A stretch of 6,979 nt of DNA from CAXDRM01 sp963991775. GTDB lineage: Bacteria; Pseudomonadota; Alphaproteobacteria; Rickettsiales; JABIRX01. Location of the stretch: assembly GCA_963991775.1 (NCBI GenBank), contig CAXDRM010000076.1, forward strand, positions 1 to 6,979, read 5' to 3'. Shown piece after piece: positions 6,809 to 6,979 of the stretch. Positions within the stretch are counted from its first letter, which is position 1, and each line of letters starts with the position of its first letter. The notes beneath the pieces were generated by a model. The model had not been told where the DNA came from. It was given only the letters and a program-made list of their open reading frames with translations, and made no database searches. The position numbers were made by a program, and so were the translations under genes.

Positions 6809-6838
6809 AATATAAAATTTAGGTTTAATATGTGCCAA
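6809..6838 (-). promoter_or_regulatory. Promoter of the FMN reductase/hydrolase pair, possibly leaderless
   Basis: On the minus strand TTGGCA (-35, 6833-6838) and TATATT (-10, 6809-6814) are separated by 18 bases. Only 7 bases lie between the -10 and the ATG at 6801, so the transcript would start at or within a base or two of the start codon. The absence of any ribosome site agrees with leaderless translation. Confidence 0.5.
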
Positions 6839-6892
6839 GTTTTGTTTGAAAAATAAACTTAAATATTGGTAATTCTTGTCTTTGCTAATTAG

Positions 6893-6910
6893 TATTATTT
6901 GTTAATAATA
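6893..6910. repeat. AT-only short inverted repeat
   Basis: TATTATT-tgtt-AATAATA forms a 7-bp arm with a 4-base loop in the intergenic right end. It may be an operator-like site or chance in AT-rich DNA; nothing else supports a function. Confidence 0.25.
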
Positions 6911-6933
6911 TTATCAATGTTTTGAGGAGATTT

Positions 6934-6960
6934 TTGAATAAATGAATGATTTGATATACT
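6934..6960 (+). promoter_or_regulatory. Possible rightward promoter near window end
   Basis: TATACT (6955-6960) is preceded by TGA, giving an extended -10 form (TGnTATACT). A TTGAAT at 6934-6939 lies 15 bases upstream, short for a -35. It would drive a gene beyond the right edge. No coding region begins before 6979. Confidence 0.3.
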
Positions 6961-6979
6961 AAAAATCAATGTGAATTAA

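Noticed and set aside
6942..6962. A six-codon leader peptide (ATG to TAA) after GAGGAG at 6924-6929
   Set aside because: The ribosome site is 12 bases away, the frame is trivial in length, and it overlaps a more plausible -10 element.

Overview
The window is AT-rich bacterial DNA of a bacterial chromosome. The genes are closely packed, stop codons are mostly TAA, and third positions are A/T-biased throughout. The protein set points to an alphaproteobacterium, possibly an AT-rich lineage of the Rickettsiales/Holosporales kind. This placement is an inference from composition and general protein character, not from any search. The window opens exactly on an EcoRI site (GAATTC, 1-6), which cuts the end of the first gene and suggests a clone or fragment boundary.

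Left block (1-3164, all minus strand). In transcription order it holds a seven-helix Bax inhibitor-1 family membrane protein (2457-3164), a HisZ-like paralog of histidyl-tRNA synthetase (1554-2450), and transcription termination factor Rho (1445 down to the left edge, missing only its last few residues). The first two genes are 6 bases apart and share a good sigma70-type promoter at 3196-3223. Rho follows after a 108-base gap that shows no convincing terminator but holds a nested inverted repeat in the rho leader.

Middle (3303-5027, plus strand). A divergent gene encodes a PhoX-family (DUF839) phosphatase-like protein with a twin-arginine signal. A 138-base intergenic region with AT-rich promoter-like sequence separates it from the Bax inhibitor gene.

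Convergent gap (5028-5236). This stretch is dominated by a palindromic element of about 108 bases (5043-5150). Two perfect inverted-repeat arms of 13 and 12 bp are separated by imperfectly matching sequence and capped by a 7-base loop. It looks like a dispersed palindromic element rather than a terminator and is the most unusual non-coding structure here.

Right block (5237-6801, minus strand). An NADPH-dependent FMN reductase-like flavoprotein is followed by a membrane-bound DUF457/YdjM-type putative metal-dependent hydrolase, and the two genes are fused at a TAATG stop/start overlap. The reductase promoter sits so close to its ATG that the transcript may be leaderless. The last 178 bases (6802-6979) hold only promoter-like and AT-rich hairpin sequence.

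No rRNA, tRNA, CRISPR array, transposase or phage gene was seen. The genes are largely housekeeping or envelope functions. I see no clear new multi-gene system; the candidates for novelty are the palindrome, the HisZ gene without visible histidine genes, and the rho leader.
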